Below are positions 1 through 8,505 of a DNA stretch of 64,000 bases, in pieces. The notes beneath the pieces are model-generated. The model made no database searches. It saw only the letters and a list, made by a program, of their open reading frames with translations, and was not told where the DNA came from. How positions within the stretch are numbered: position 1 is the stretch's first letter; every line of letters begins with the position of its first letter. Both the position numbers and the translations under genes were made by a program. This stretch comes from Chloroflexota bacterium (lineage in GTDB: Bacteria; Chloroflexota; Chloroflexia; Thermomicrobiales; JADLAZ01): the NCBI GenBank assembly GCA_020849725.1, contig JADLAZ010000282.1, positions 72,294 to 136,293 on the forward strand, in the 5' to 3' direction.

Positions 1-343
1 TGACGCGCCATGCCGATGACATCTGGCTGAGCAGCGGGGGCGATGCGCACGATGGCGCTTAACATCAAGCAGCTCCTGGAGGAGCTGGGCGAGCCACTCG
101 ACGGCCCAATCGCACCAGACTGAACAGCCGGTCGGGCACGGGCAAGAGTCCATGTAACCTGAGTTCTGCCTTCGTCGCGCTCGTTAAGATAGAGTCGTAC
201 CTCCGCGTCAGTTTTCACAGCGTCTCCTGTTGGACGCCATGCTAGACCGTGCCCGCGGCGGTCGACTCCACCGGCAATTCTAGTCGTCGTCGACCGGCAA
301 ACCTGATGCCGGAGGGTCGACACCGACGCCCTCCACCTTCATT
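1..343. other. Left-edge stretch without a convincing gene
   Basis: A plus-strand frame is open from the window edge to a TAA at 60-62 and could be the last 19 codons of a gene that starts outside. A 26-codon ORF (43-123, ending TGA) overlaps it. Neither is recognisable. From 124 to 343 there is only noncoding sequence with short inverted motifs, including GGAGGG (311-316) facing CCCTCC (329-334), which could fold into a weak hairpin downstream of parB. Confidence 0.3.
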
Positions 344-364
344 CATTGTCCGCGGCGGACAATG
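344..364. promoter_or_regulatory. Perfect 21-bp palindrome next to parB (parS candidate)
   Basis: The arms CATTGTCCGC and GCGGACAATG are perfect inverted repeats around one central G. The site lies 13 bp past the parB stop codon. There is no T-run after it, so it does not look like an intrinsic terminator. Because ParB-type proteins bind palindromes close to their own genes, this is a reasonable centromere (parS) candidate. That role is inferred from position and symmetry; the sequence is not the canonical chromosomal parS. Confidence 0.45.
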
Positions 365-377
365 AAACCGCTGGCCG

Positions 378-1673
378 TCAGCGCCGCGCCGGCGCCTCCC
401 CCTCGTCGTCGACGGGCACCGACGTGTACGTGGCGAGGATCATCTCGAACCGCCGGTGCAGGGTCAGGAGCAACGGCATCTGCTCCGCGATCGCACTGAG
501 CCTCACCCGCAGCCGGTCGGGGTCCAGCGCCGCCAATTCCGCCTCGAGCGCCAGGCAGCGGCGCTCGACGTCGCGCGGCACGGCGCTCAGCAACGCCTCC
601 CACGAGACGGCGGTGCGCTGCCGCGTCTGCTCCTCCTTCGCCAGCCGCGCCATCACCTTCGCCACGGCGTCACGGTCGCCGGAGCGGGCGACCTGCGCGA
701 GCGTGCCGATCTCCTTGCTGGTGAGCTGGCGCCTGATGGCGAAGGCGGTCACCTCGGCCTGCGCCTCGGCCGGCAGCGCCGTGATCGGGCGCAGATGGCT
801 CTCGGTCAGCCCGCGCCCCAGCGCCCGCGCCGTCGGCGCCAGCCGGTTGAGCGCCAGCAGCCGGTAATAGGCCTTCGGCGGCAGTCCGACCATGGCGCAG
901 ACGGCGTCGCGCACCTCCACCGCCACCTTGCGTGCGGCGCCGGTGATGGTCGACTTGCTGCCATTCTCCGCCGCGGCCCCGGCGCTGGCGTCCGCGTCAC
1001 CGCCGTCGGCCGAGCCGAGCAGCGCCACGAGGTCAAGCGGCCCGCCTCCGGCGGCGCCGGCCTGATCGGTCAGCCGCTTCGCCACCAGCAGCGCCAGCCG
1101 CAGCAGCGCCGCGCCCTTCTCGATCGGCGTCAGGTCCTGGCGCTGCAGGTTGACGATCAGGGGACGCGCCACCGCCTCCAATTCCGTCGGCTCGTCGACG
1201 ACGATGCCGGGCACCGTCGCGCGCTCCGCCAGCAGCGAGGCCAGGCTGCGCCGGTGGCCGTCGCGCACGACGTAGCGGCCGTCGGGCCGGATGACGACCT
1301 CGATCGGCTGCAGCACCCCCTGCGACCGGATGCTGCTGGCCAGCCCCTCGATCGACGCCAGCACCTCCCGATAGTAGGGATCCTGGTCGGCGGCGGCCCG
1401 CAAGGTCGCCAGCAGCGCCGCCGGCTGGGCGCGCCCCGCGGCGATCAACCCCTGGAGCGCCTCCTCCGGCACGATCTCGCGCGGCTGGCTCTCCAGCCAC
1501 AGCTCGTCGAGGCGCATCGCCTCCACCCGCTGGCCGACGGCCTCGCGGGGCGGCTCGGGTCGGTAGGGCACGTCGGACGTGGCCGGCGCGGCGCCGGAGG
1601 CGACGCCCGTCGGCTCGGCCGGCGGCTGGTCGACGTAGACCGGGCTGCGTTTGGGGGAACGGGTTCGCGGCAC
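378..1673 (-). CDS. parB: ParB/Spo0J-type partition protein
   Basis: 431 residues from a GTG at 1673, 17 nt after the parA stop, with GAGG upstream. Residues about 120-160 carry the ParB N-terminal (ParB/Srx-fold) signature, with VRDGHRRSLASLLAE corresponding to the GERR-type CTP-binding box of Spo0J/ParB proteins. The part that follows, rich in helices (about 170-330), fits the HTH DNA-binding region. The C-terminus (about 340-420) is helical and may dimerise. The protein should bind a nearby parS and act with the ParA ATPase encoded just upstream to segregate the replicon. The N-terminal 60-80 residues are longer and more proline-rich than in typical ParB. The family call is secure. Whether it acts on this replicon follows from context. 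Confidence 0.85.
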   Translation of the reverse strand: MPRTRSPKRSPVYVDQPPAEPTGVASGAAPATSDVPYRPEPPREAVGQRVEAMRLDELWLESQPREIVPEEALQGLIAAGRAQPAALLATLRAAADQDPYYREVLASIEGLASSIRSQGVLQPIEVVIRPDGRYVVRDGHRRSLASLLAERATVPGIVVDEPTELEAVARPLIVNLQRQDLTPIEKGAALLRLALLVAKRLTDQAGAAGGGPLDLVALLGSADGGDADASAGAAAENGSKSTITGAARKVAVEVRDAVCAMVGLPPKAYYRLLALNRLAPTARALGRGLTESHLRPITALPAEAQAEVTAFAIRRQLTSKEIGTLAQVARSGDRDAVAKVMARLAKEEQTRQRTAVSWEALLSAVPRDVERRCLALEAELAALDPDRLRVRLSAIAEQMPLLLTLHRRFEMILATYTSVPVDDEGEAPARR

Positions 1674-1690
1674 GCCTCACCTCGCATCGA

Positions 1691-2575
1691 TCAGGAATGG
1701 CCGGCGACGCCCAGCGGTGGGACGGTCACGGCGGCCTGGTCGCCGGCAGGCGTCGCGGCCGCCGCCTCGCCCCGCGGCCCCCGCCCCCAATCGGCCAGCA
1801 GCGTCCGCGCCACCTGCCGGTAGGCCTGGGCGGCTTCGCCGGCCGGCTGATATCTGGTGATCGGCAGGCCGGCGGCGGCGGCCTGGTTGATGGCGGTCGT
1901 GCGCTTGATCTCGCCCAGCAGCCGGAAGCGCGCCAGCTGCTGGATCACCAGCTGCTGCATCTCGCGGCTATGGGTCGTCCGATGGTCGACCATGGTCAGG
2001 ACCAGCCCGGCGACGCTCAGGCGCGGATTGAGGCCCGACGCCCGCAGCTCCTCGATCTTCCTGAACAGCACGTTCAGTCCCGAGATCGCCAGGAACTCGG
2101 GCGATACCGGCACGAGCAGCTGTTGCGCGGCGGTGAAGGCATTGGTCACCAGCAGCGACAGCGATGGCGGACAGTCGATCAGCACCACGTCGTACTGACC
2201 GTGGGCCGGCGTCAGCACGTTGTCCAGCACGTTCTCCCGCCGCTTGGCCGTCGCTAGGTCGTCGTCGGCCTGCAACAGGTCGAGGTTGGCTGGCAGCAGG
2301 TCGAGGCCCTCGCGCAGGGTGAGCCGGTAACTCGCCAGGGCCAACGGCTGATAGTGCTTGATCCAGTGCACCAGCGCCGAGTAGACCGTCAACTCCAACT
2401 CGACCGGATTCTGACCGGCCGCCAGCGTCAGGCTCGACTGGGGGTCGAGGTCGACCATGAGCACGCGCTGCCCGGCGTCGGCGAGCGCGTCGCCGAGGGC
2501 ATAGGTGGTGGAGGTCTTGCCGACCCCGCCCTTGCCATTGGCGATCGCCACCACCCGCGTCGACCCGCTTCCCAT
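1691..2575 (-). CDS. parA: ParA/Soj-type partition ATPase
   Basis: 294 residues. I place the start at the ATG at 2575, which has AAGGAGA 9 nt upstream. An upstream in-frame ATG at 2842 would add 89 low-complexity, arginine-rich residues and is rejected. The N-terminus reads VVAIANGKGGVGKTSTTYAL, the deviant Walker A (KGGxGKT) of ParA/MinD ATPases. It is followed by MVDLDPQSS (Walker A') and VVLIDCPPSLS (Walker B). The ATPase should bind nucleoid DNA nonspecifically and position plasmid-ParB complexes. It is cotranscribed with parB, and no N-terminal HTH extension (type Ia) is present with this start, so it is a type Ib/Soj-like ParA. Confidence 0.92.
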   Translation of the reverse strand: MGSGSTRVVAIANGKGGVGKTSTTYALGDALADAGQRVLMVDLDPQSSLTLAAGQNPVELELTVYSALVHWIKHYQPLALASYRLTLREGLDLLPANLDLLQADDDLATAKRRENVLDNVLTPAHGQYDVVLIDCPPSLSLLVTNAFTAAQQLLVPVSPEFLAISGLNVLFRKIEELRASGLNPRLSVAGLVLTMVDHRTTHSREMQQLVIQQLARFRLLGEIKRTTAINQAAAAGLPITRYQPAGEAAQAYRQVARTLLADWGRGPRGEAAAATPAGDQAAVTVPPLGVAGHS

Positions 2576-2834
2576 GCCTGCCGTCTCCTTGCCCGGCGCG
2601 CCGCCGGGCGTCCACTCCGCCGCGACCCTATACGTACACCGGCGCCGGGCTATGCTATCCGCACCCGCGGCGGTTGTCCAGCTCTGTGCCGGCGCGCATC
2701 GCCTGGCCGCCACCGGGCGCGCGGGCCGGCGCCGATCGACCATGTCCGCCACTGGCGAACGGGCTGGCACGTTAAGAACGCACGACGTCCGGTTGCGTGG
2801 CGGCCGAAGCGGGGCGACGGGCGAGCGAGGGCGG
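2576..2834. other. Divergent control region between parA and the putative rep gene
   Basis: 259 bp separate the divergent parA and rep genes. The only AT-containing islands are around 2627-2660 (TATACGTA and CTATGCTATCC), where -10 elements for either direction could lie. I cannot assign a confident promoter. Frames open through this stretch on both strands give arginine- and proline-rich proteins and look spurious. Confidence 0.4.
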
Positions 2835-4553
2835 ATGACCATCCAGCAGGAACGTGGGCGACCGGCACGAGACAGGGTCGAAGGCGGCCGGGGGACGATC
2901 CCGGCCCGGGCGGTCGGGACGCGTCGCGATATCGTCAGGGCCGACGTTGACGAGCGGCCAGAGCTGGTCCAGCCCGCGCCCGCGGGGGCGACGCCCGTGG
3001 CCTGGCTGCGGGCCGAGCTGGCGGCTGTCCTCGCTCAGCGGCCGCACGCCTCTGCCGCTGGCGCTCGCCTGCGCGTCTTTCTCGCCGAGCTGGCCGGCCT
3101 GGAGGACGCCGAGCAGCTGCGCATCGACCTCGGCGTGCTCAAGTCGCTGGTGGCCACCGTCGAGGCCTCCCTCGACCGCGACGACCCGCACGCCCTGGAG
3201 GCGGTCCGCCAGTGGCTGGCGACGCTGGCGGCCGAGGCGCCGCCGGAGGTGGTGGACGAGGGCGACGCTGGGCCGATCGCGCTCCTGGACCCGCCCCGTG
3301 ACGGGCGCGCACCGGCCGTCCGGCCGCTGCCGGTGCCGGTCAGTCCGGTCATGCTGGCGGCGTTGCAGGGCATCTACGCCGGCGGCCCGACGACGCGCTG
3401 GACGGTCGACGAGGCCGGACGGCCCCAGTACCGCTACGAGGCGCGCGGCGGCCACATTACGCTCTTCTTCGAGCGCGAGCCGCAGGGGGTCGAGGCGGTG
3501 GCGGCCGTGTGGGAGGCGGTGCGCGACCTGAGCGTGGAGACGGCCGACGTCTTCCTCATCCTGATGTCGCGCATCGCCGAGTTGCCCGACCCCCGGCGCG
3601 AGATCGCTCGCATCCGGCTCGACGAGATCGCCGAGTACCGCGCCGTGCGCCGCCGCCGCGGCACGCTCCACCGGCTCTATGAGGACTTCACGCGCGAGGT
3701 GCTCCGGCTGGCCGAGCTGCGGCTGACGATGGTCTGGCAGGACTATCGGGGCCGCGGCACGGTCGCCTTCGGCAAGCCGCGCCCGGACCACCTGCTCGAC
3801 ATCGTCGGCGTCGAGTTGACCCGGGACGGTGAGACGTGGACGGCCTTCGGCTTCCGCTGCGGCCAGGCGCTGGCCCACTTCCTGACGCCCAGCGACCTGC
3901 GCTGGGTCGGCCACTATGCGCGGGCGTTGCTGGAGCTGAATCCGCGCCAGGAGGCGCTGGTGAAGAAGATCGGCACCTACTGGGTGCTGATCGGCACGAT
4001 CGCCGGCAAGAAAGGGCAGGCGCCGCGGGCGACCATCCGCACGATCCTGGCCTTTTGCGGCGAGGAGCCGAACTGGGAGCGTCCGGGCCGCACCGTCGAC
4101 GCCGTCATCGAGGTGCACCAGCGCCTGCAGGAGATCGGCCTGCTGGACGAGCTGCCGGCGCTGGAGCCGCCCAATCGCCAGAAGGGCTTCTTCCGCGGCT
4201 GGCTCGACATGCCGATCAGCGTGCGCCTCTCCGAGGACATCTGGAAGATCTCCCAGGCGCCCGACCGCGCCCGGCTGCCGTCGCCACGCAAGCGCCGCCT
4301 CCCCCGTCGCGAGGCGGCCGACCGCCAGCCGCTGCTGCCGCTCGGCATCCCCGACAGCCCGGCGCGACTGCAGTCCGACCCGGCGCTGGTCCGGCGGTTC
4401 AGGATGCTCTACAACGTGCAGCAGGCCGAACTGGCGAGCGCCCTGGGGATCACGCGCGAGTCCTTATCCCGCTATGAGCGCCAGGTGCGCCCCCTGCCCG
4501 ACGCGGCGGCGACGCGCATCCTGGCCCTCTGGCGGCAGAAGGCCGGCCTCTAA
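2835..4553 (+). CDS. Putative plasmid replication initiator with C-terminal HTH
   Basis: 572 residues from the ATG at 2835 (weak GAGGGCGG upstream). The last 50 residues form an XRE-type HTH (QQAELASALGITRESLSRYE). The centre (about 150-430) is a globular region without an obvious catalytic motif. It contains a segment of about 60 residues around LVKKIGTYWVLIGT that looks like winged-helix initiator folds. Its position fits a Rep protein: divergent from parAB and directly upstream of a 98-bp-periodic iteron-like array (4694-4962). I do not recognise a named Rep family, so the function is inferred from context. A large DNA-binding regulator of the partition locus is the alternative. Confidence 0.5.
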   Translation: MTIQQERGRPARDRVEGGRGTIPARAVGTRRDIVRADVDERPELVQPAPAGATPVAWLRAELAAVLAQRPHASAAGARLRVFLAELAGLEDAEQLRIDLGVLKSLVATVEASLDRDDPHALEAVRQWLATLAAEAPPEVVDEGDAGPIALLDPPRDGRAPAVRPLPVPVSPVMLAALQGIYAGGPTTRWTVDEAGRPQYRYEARGGHITLFFEREPQGVEAVAAVWEAVRDLSVETADVFLILMSRIAELPDPRREIARIRLDEIAEYRAVRRRRGTLHRLYEDFTREVLRLAELRLTMVWQDYRGRGTVAFGKPRPDHLLDIVGVELTRDGETWTAFGFRCGQALAHFLTPSDLRWVGHYARALLELNPRQEALVKKIGTYWVLIGTIAGKKGQAPRATIRTILAFCGEEPNWERPGRTVDAVIEVHQRLQEIGLLDELPALEPPNRQKGFFRGWLDMPISVRLSEDIWKISQAPDRARLPSPRKRRLPRREAADRQPLLPLGIPDSPARLQSDPALVRRFRMLYNVQQAELASALGITRESLSRYERQVRPLPDAAATRILALWRQKAGL

Positions 4554-5172
4554 AGCCGCGCCCGGTGCCGACGCTATGCCTATCCGGCATGAGTCTACCG
4601 GCCGCCAACTGGCGGGCTGGACGGCGGCCGGCACCGCCCAACGGCCGGTGCCTCACGGTCACCAACCACCGACGCGGGCGCCTGAGCGGCGTCGGTCACA
4701 GGGGCGTCACCCCGCCTGGTACCATCGTCGGCGTGATCGGTGCCCGGAAGGCACGTCTCTCCGGCAAATGTCGCACGTGGCGCGGTGGCCCGGTCACGTC
4801 GCGATCACCCCGGTTGGCACCATGCAAGCAGGCATGCGTGACCAGCGGGCACACCCGGCCAGTGTCCCGCCTGGCGGCTGGCCACGCGCGGTCACATCAT
4901 GCTCACCCCGGCTGGCGCCAGCATCACCCCGGCTGGCGCCGTTCGCTCCCCGCCCGGCACCATGTGACCGGCACCGGCCGCGATCGGCCCGACAGTGCGG
5001 GCCAGATCGGCCGGTCACACGGCTTAAAGAGTCGTAGGAGTCTCTAGCGCTGTGATCAGCCCCGGCCGGATCCATGGCGCCTGCTACCGTGTGATCGGCA
5101 CGGGGCAGCTCGCGCCCGGTTGTCGGTGCCAGCAGCGACGCGGACGAGGGGCGCGCCGGCCGGGAGGAGACC
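4554..5172. other. 619-bp intergenic region holding the iteron-like array
   Basis: No credible gene. The region contains the 98-bp-periodic array listed separately. GTGATCGG occurs at about 4733 and again at about 5087, which may be further initiator or regulator sites. A strong GGAGGAG ribosome-binding site closes it just before 5173. Confidence 0.5.
4694..4962 (+). repeat. Iteron-like array with 98-bp period (candidate replication origin)
   Basis: A compound motif, GGTCAC then 7 nt then TCACCCCG followed by a TGG-CA tail, occurs three times at exactly 98-bp intervals: GGTCAC at 4694, 4792 and 4890, and TCACCCCG at 4707, 4805 and 4903. After the third copy the second half is repeated at 4924 and, degenerately, at 4945, giving a local 21-bp phase. 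The best unit is TCACCCCGGCTGGCGCCA (4903-4920). Further GGTCAC/GTGACC motifs lie at about 4657, 4839, 4964 and 5013. Flanked by a putative rep gene and a DnaA-I-like gene, this fits iterons of an oriV, but no clear AT-rich unwinding element is visible. Confidence 0.5.
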
Positions 5173-6447
5173 ATGACGATCACATCCGATCAGGCGTTGC
5201 TGACGCCAGGTGGCCAGCACGATGGTGCCGTTGCGATCCGGCAACAACTGGCGGCCATCCGTGCCGTGCTGGCACCACATCTCGACCGGCCCGGCGCGGC
5301 GCGCCTGCTGCTGCTGGCCGTGGACCTGCTGCTGGCCGGCGGCGGGCCGTGCCCGCTGAGCCTGACCGACCTGACGGCTCGGCTCGGCTGCGCCCGCAAG
5401 TCGGTCCTGCAGGCGTTGCGATTGGGCGAGGAGTTGGGTCTGCTGCGCGGCGCGCCGGGTCCTCGCGTCGACGGCCGGCGCGGCCCGGCGCCGACGGCAT
5501 GGGCCCTGGGCCTGGCGGCCGGCTCGGCAACCGGTTCGTGGGCGCCACCGGTTGCACCATCGGAGGGGGAAGGGGCCGTCCGAACCGGTGGCGAGGCGCT
5601 ACCGGAAGACGCGGGTGAGCGGGGCCACGAGCTGCCATCTGGTGCCGGCGTTGCACCAGAGACAGGTGCAGGTGGTGATCGGCGGCAACCAGTTTCGTCC
5701 GCGCCGATTCCCGGATCAGACTCGCCAGATTCAAAGGATCTGGTTACGGATCTGATCCAGCGCGCGGCCACACGGACGCACGAGCGACAGCCGTCGCGAA
5801 TGGCACGCTGTATGGGTCCTGTGCTGGCCGGGTTGGTCAGAGACGGCTGGGCAGCGGCCGACCTGAGGGCCTTGGTCGACGAGGCGATCGAGGCGACCGC
5901 TGCCTACCGGCCGGCTTATCCGGCCTCGTATCTGGCCCGAGTGCTTGAGCAACGGCTCGGGCGCGGCTACCCGCCAGCGGGACGGTCGTCGGAGGCGAGG
6001 CCGGCGCATGGCGCCATGTGCGGCCTGGATGGGGTTTCCCGAGAGACGGCAGGCGGGCTACCGGGTGCGGCGCCGGCATTGGCTGTCGCCACGGCGGTGG
6101 ACCAAGCCGAGGCCGCTTCGCCTCGCTGCCGGCCCCGTCGACTGCCGATCCCGGCACCCTCGGGCGTGCTGCCGCTTTCTGCGGAAGCGTTGTGGCGCGC
6201 CGCCCTCGATGATCTGGTGCGTCGCCAGCCACGCGAGGCGCAGTATCTCGCCGCCTCGGCGGGAGTGGGCTGCGACGGCGAGCAGTTCTTCGTCCGGGTG
6301 CCCAGCGTCTGGGTGGCTGATCGGCTGGAGGGGCGACTGCGCCGGGAGGTCGAGGCAGTGCTTCAGGTGCTCACCGGCCGGAGTATGACCATCGCCTGCG
6401 TCGTGCCGCCGGCCGACGAGCCGGCCGCGGTTCGGCTGGCGGTTTAG
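5173..6447 (+). CDS. Replication-type protein: N-terminal winged helix, C-terminal DnaA-domain-I-like
   Basis: 424 residues from an ATG preceded by GGGAGGAGACC. Residues about 30-100 look like a winged HTH (LTDLTARLGCARKSVLQALR). The middle (about 110-320) is low-complexity and linker-like with a helical part near 195-255. The last 85 residues, from LWRAALDDLVRRQPREAQYL to FVRVPSVWVADRLEGRLRRE, match the pattern of DnaA domain I: a leading Trp, then hydrophobic strands, then a final amphipathic helix. There is no AAA+ (domain III) or DnaA HTH (domain IV). It probably helps recruit helicase or initiator proteins at the adjacent origin-like array. That role is inference; the domain-I resemblance rests on pattern, not a search. 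Confidence 0.5.
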   Translation: MTITSDQALLTPGGQHDGAVAIRQQLAAIRAVLAPHLDRPGAARLLLLAVDLLLAGGGPCPLSLTDLTARLGCARKSVLQALRLGEELGLLRGAPGPRVDGRRGPAPTAWALGLAAGSATGSWAPPVAPSEGEGAVRTGGEALPEDAGERGHELPSGAGVAPETGAGGDRRQPVSSAPIPGSDSPDSKDLVTDLIQRAATRTHERQPSRMARCMGPVLAGLVRDGWAAADLRALVDEAIEATAAYRPAYPASYLARVLEQRLGRGYPPAGRSSEARPAHGAMCGLDGVSRETAGGLPGAAPALAVATAVDQAEAASPRCRPRRLPIPAPSGVLPLSAEALWRAALDDLVRRQPREAQYLAASAGVGCDGEQFFVRVPSVWVADRLEGRLRREVEAVLQVLTGRSMTIACVVPPADEPAAVRLAV

Positions 6448-6654
6448 CTGTGGCGGTCGGGATGGGTGATGGGGCCTCGAGCAGACCCCCTGTAGAGAAA
6501 GCGGTGGCGTTGGGTGGCTCAAGATATGAGGGGGTGGTGCTGATTCCGCCCTGGAGTGGCGATGTACGACGCTGTACCGCCCCCGCGGCGGGTAGGCCCG
6601 ACTCTGGGCATCGGCCAGTGCTATTGACCGCATTAGATTAGGTGGAGAGGGACA

Positions 6655-8268
6655 ATGGCGGGGCATGTGTTCATCGCGCGGGGGGATCTGCTGCGGCTCC
6701 ACTGCGACGCCTGGCTCGTGCCGTGCGACGCCGGGCTGCACGTCACCGGAGGGTTCCGGGCCAGCCTGCCCCCTGCGGCGCGCGACCACCTGGAGCGCCT
6801 GCGGCGAGGCGAGGCCCCGCGGCCGAGCGGCTGGGGGCGGCACGGGGCGCGTGTCGCCCCGCTCGACGGCGGGACCGGCTCTCCACCCGAGCCGCGCTCC
6901 TACCTGGTCAACGTCGGCGGTGGGTCTGCCGCGGGCGTCGAGTGGTTCTGCGACGGCGCGCGCCAGTTCGTCCGTGCCGTCGCCGAGGAGCGGCCGATGG
7001 CCCCGCTCACGGGCCGACCCAAGCCACTGGCGGCCCTGCCGCTGATCGGGACGGGTCGCGGTGGCGGGCGCGCGATCAAGGGCGGGATCGTCCTCGCCCT
7101 GGTCGGCGCGCTGCACGAGGCGGCGGCGGAGCACGACATCGATGTCGCGCTGGTGACGAACACCGGGCCGGCCTTCGCCGCCGCCCAGAACGCCCGCCGC
7201 CAATTCCTCGACGGAACCGCCGCCAGCGGGGGCATGGCCGCCTGGGCCGAGTTGGGGATCGCCCTCCAGGCGGAGGCCGATCGCCTCGCCGCGCTCGCGG
7301 CCGCCGGCCGGCTGGTGCTGTTCCTGGGGGCGGGCGTCAGCCAGGGGGCCGGCCTGCCTGGCTGGGACGGGCTGCTCGCGGCGCTGGCCGAGCGTGCCGG
7401 GCTGGATGAGGCCGAGCGCGTGGCCCTGGCGCGGCTGCACCAGCTCGACCGCGCCCGCATCATCCAGGCCCGGCTGGAGCACCGGGGGCTCGCCCTCGGA
7501 CCGGCCGTCGCCGAGCGCCTCATCGCCGAGCGCCACTCGCTCGCCCATGCCCTCCTGGCCGGCCTCCCGGTCGGCGAGGTGGTCACCCTCAACTACGACC
7601 AACTCTTCGAGCTCGCCGCGGCCGGCGCCGGCCGGGAGGCCGCCGTCCTGCCCTACCAGGCGGTGGCCGAGCACGGCCGGTGGCTGCTGAAGCTGCACGG
7701 CTGCGTCACCCACCCCGAGGACATCGTCCTGACGCGCGAGGACTACCTGCGCTACGCCGACCGGCGGGCGGCGCTGGTGGGCATCGTCCAGGCGCTGCTG
7801 ATCACCCGCCACATGCTCTTCGTCGGCTTCTCGCTCGCCGACGACAACTTCCAGCGCACCGTCGACGACGTGCGCAAGGCGGTGCGCGGCGCGGCCGGCC
7901 CGGCCGCAGGCGAGCCGTTCGGCACCGCCCTGCTGCTGGAGGAGGACCGGCTGCTGGAGGAGCTGTGGCGGGGCGACCTGCGGTTCGCGGCCATGGCCGA
8001 CTCGGGCGCGGGGCGGGGCGACGCGGCGCGGCGGCTGGAGATCTTCCTCGACGCCGTGCTGGCGGGCGCGGCGCACGGCGCGTCGCCGCTGCTCGCCCCG
8101 GCGTATGACGGCGTGCTGACCGCCGAGGAGCGCGAGCTGCGCGGGCTGGTGCACGAACTGAAGGCGCGGGCGTCCGATCGCCTGCGCCGGTCGGCTGCCT
8201 GGCAGCCGGTCGCGGCGCTGCTCGAGCAATGGGGCGGGCATCCCAACCCTGCTCCGGGACCATGGTGA
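6655..8268 (+). CDS. Macro-domain/SIR2 fusion protein (probable NAD-consuming defence effector)
   Basis: 537 residues, ATG with GGAGAGG upstream. Residues 1-210 resemble a macro domain: RGDLLRLHCDAWLVPCDAG parallels the GDIT...DAIVNAAN start, and LPLIGTGRGGG parallels the later phosphate-binding loop. From 220 a SIR2 (SIR2_2-type) domain begins with FLGAGVSQGAGLPGW (223-237). It continues with TLNYDQLF (about 312) and KLHGC, whose His348 is the candidate catalytic His. FVGFSLADDNF follows in the last Rossmann strand. SIR2-type proteins in defence islands deplete NAD+ on phage infection (ThsA and DSR families). A macro domain could sense or hydrolyse ADP-ribose derivatives. It appears monocistronic, with an intergenic gap on each side. 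Confidence 0.75.
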   Translation: MAGHVFIARGDLLRLHCDAWLVPCDAGLHVTGGFRASLPPAARDHLERLRRGEAPRPSGWGRHGARVAPLDGGTGSPPEPRSYLVNVGGGSAAGVEWFCDGARQFVRAVAEERPMAPLTGRPKPLAALPLIGTGRGGGRAIKGGIVLALVGALHEAAAEHDIDVALVTNTGPAFAAAQNARRQFLDGTAASGGMAAWAELGIALQAEADRLAALAAAGRLVLFLGAGVSQGAGLPGWDGLLAALAERAGLDEAERVALARLHQLDRARIIQARLEHRGLALGPAVAERLIAERHSLAHALLAGLPVGEVVTLNYDQLFELAAAGAGREAAVLPYQAVAEHGRWLLKLHGCVTHPEDIVLTREDYLRYADRRAALVGIVQALLITRHMLFVGFSLADDNFQRTVDDVRKAVRGAAGPAAGEPFGTALLLEEDRLLEELWRGDLRFAAMADSGAGRGDAARRLEIFLDAVLAGAAHGASPLLAPAYDGVLTAEERELRGLVHELKARASDRLRRSAAWQPVAALLEQWGGHPNPAPGPW

Positions 8269-8335
8269 AGGGCGATGAACGGCAGCGGCGCCGACAACTG
8301 GCTGGCGCGCCGGCGATCCGATCGCACCGCCGCTG

Positions 8336-8364
8336 ATTTCCGCTTTCCCGCCCGCGCCGTCATT
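8336..8364. repeat. 29-bp block shared with 18690-18718
   Basis: This block begins ATTTCCGCTTTC and ends CCGTCATT. It matches 26 of 29 bases of 18690-18718. Both copies lie roughly 100-170 bp upstream of the first gene of a defence-type operon. A common operator or a remnant of a shared boundary sequence are both possible. Confidence 0.6.
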
Positions 8365-8452
8365 ACGGCCTTCGACGGCGGCGTGATCGCCGACCGGTCC
8401 CGACGAGGCGCCATGACAGCCCGCGCGCGGCATCGAGACCATCACCCATTTT

Positions 8453-8499
8453 CGTGGAGTTCCGTGGACTTGCGTGGAAGAACGCGGATGCGCTATCAT
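8453..8499 (+). promoter_or_regulatory. Promoter with three CGTGGA repeats at 10-bp spacing
   Basis: CGTGGA occurs at 8453, 8463 and 8473, exactly one helical turn apart. The third overlaps a -35-like TTGCGT (8470-8475). After 18 nt there is a -10-like TATCAT (8494-8499), and the ATG of the next gene is only 7 nt further on. Transcription would therefore start at or next to the ATG, giving a leaderless message, which fits the lack of a Shine-Dalgarno there. The phased repeats look like an operator for a multimeric regulator. Confidence 0.5.
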
Positions 8500-8505
8500 C
8501 GCCGC

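Noticed and set aside
311..334. Hairpin GGAGGG...CCCTCC as an intrinsic terminator for parAB
   Set aside because: The stem is short and no T-run follows in the minus-strand direction; noted only within the left-edge description.
2576..2842. Longer ParA from ATG 2842
   Set aside because: ParA homology begins at the ATG at 2575, which has AAGGAGA. The extra residues are low-complexity.
8275..8505. Upstream in-frame start (ATG 8275) for the coiled-coil/HTH gene
   Set aside because: The extension is Arg/His-rich, lacks a ribosome-binding site and would run through the phased repeats and promoter boxes.
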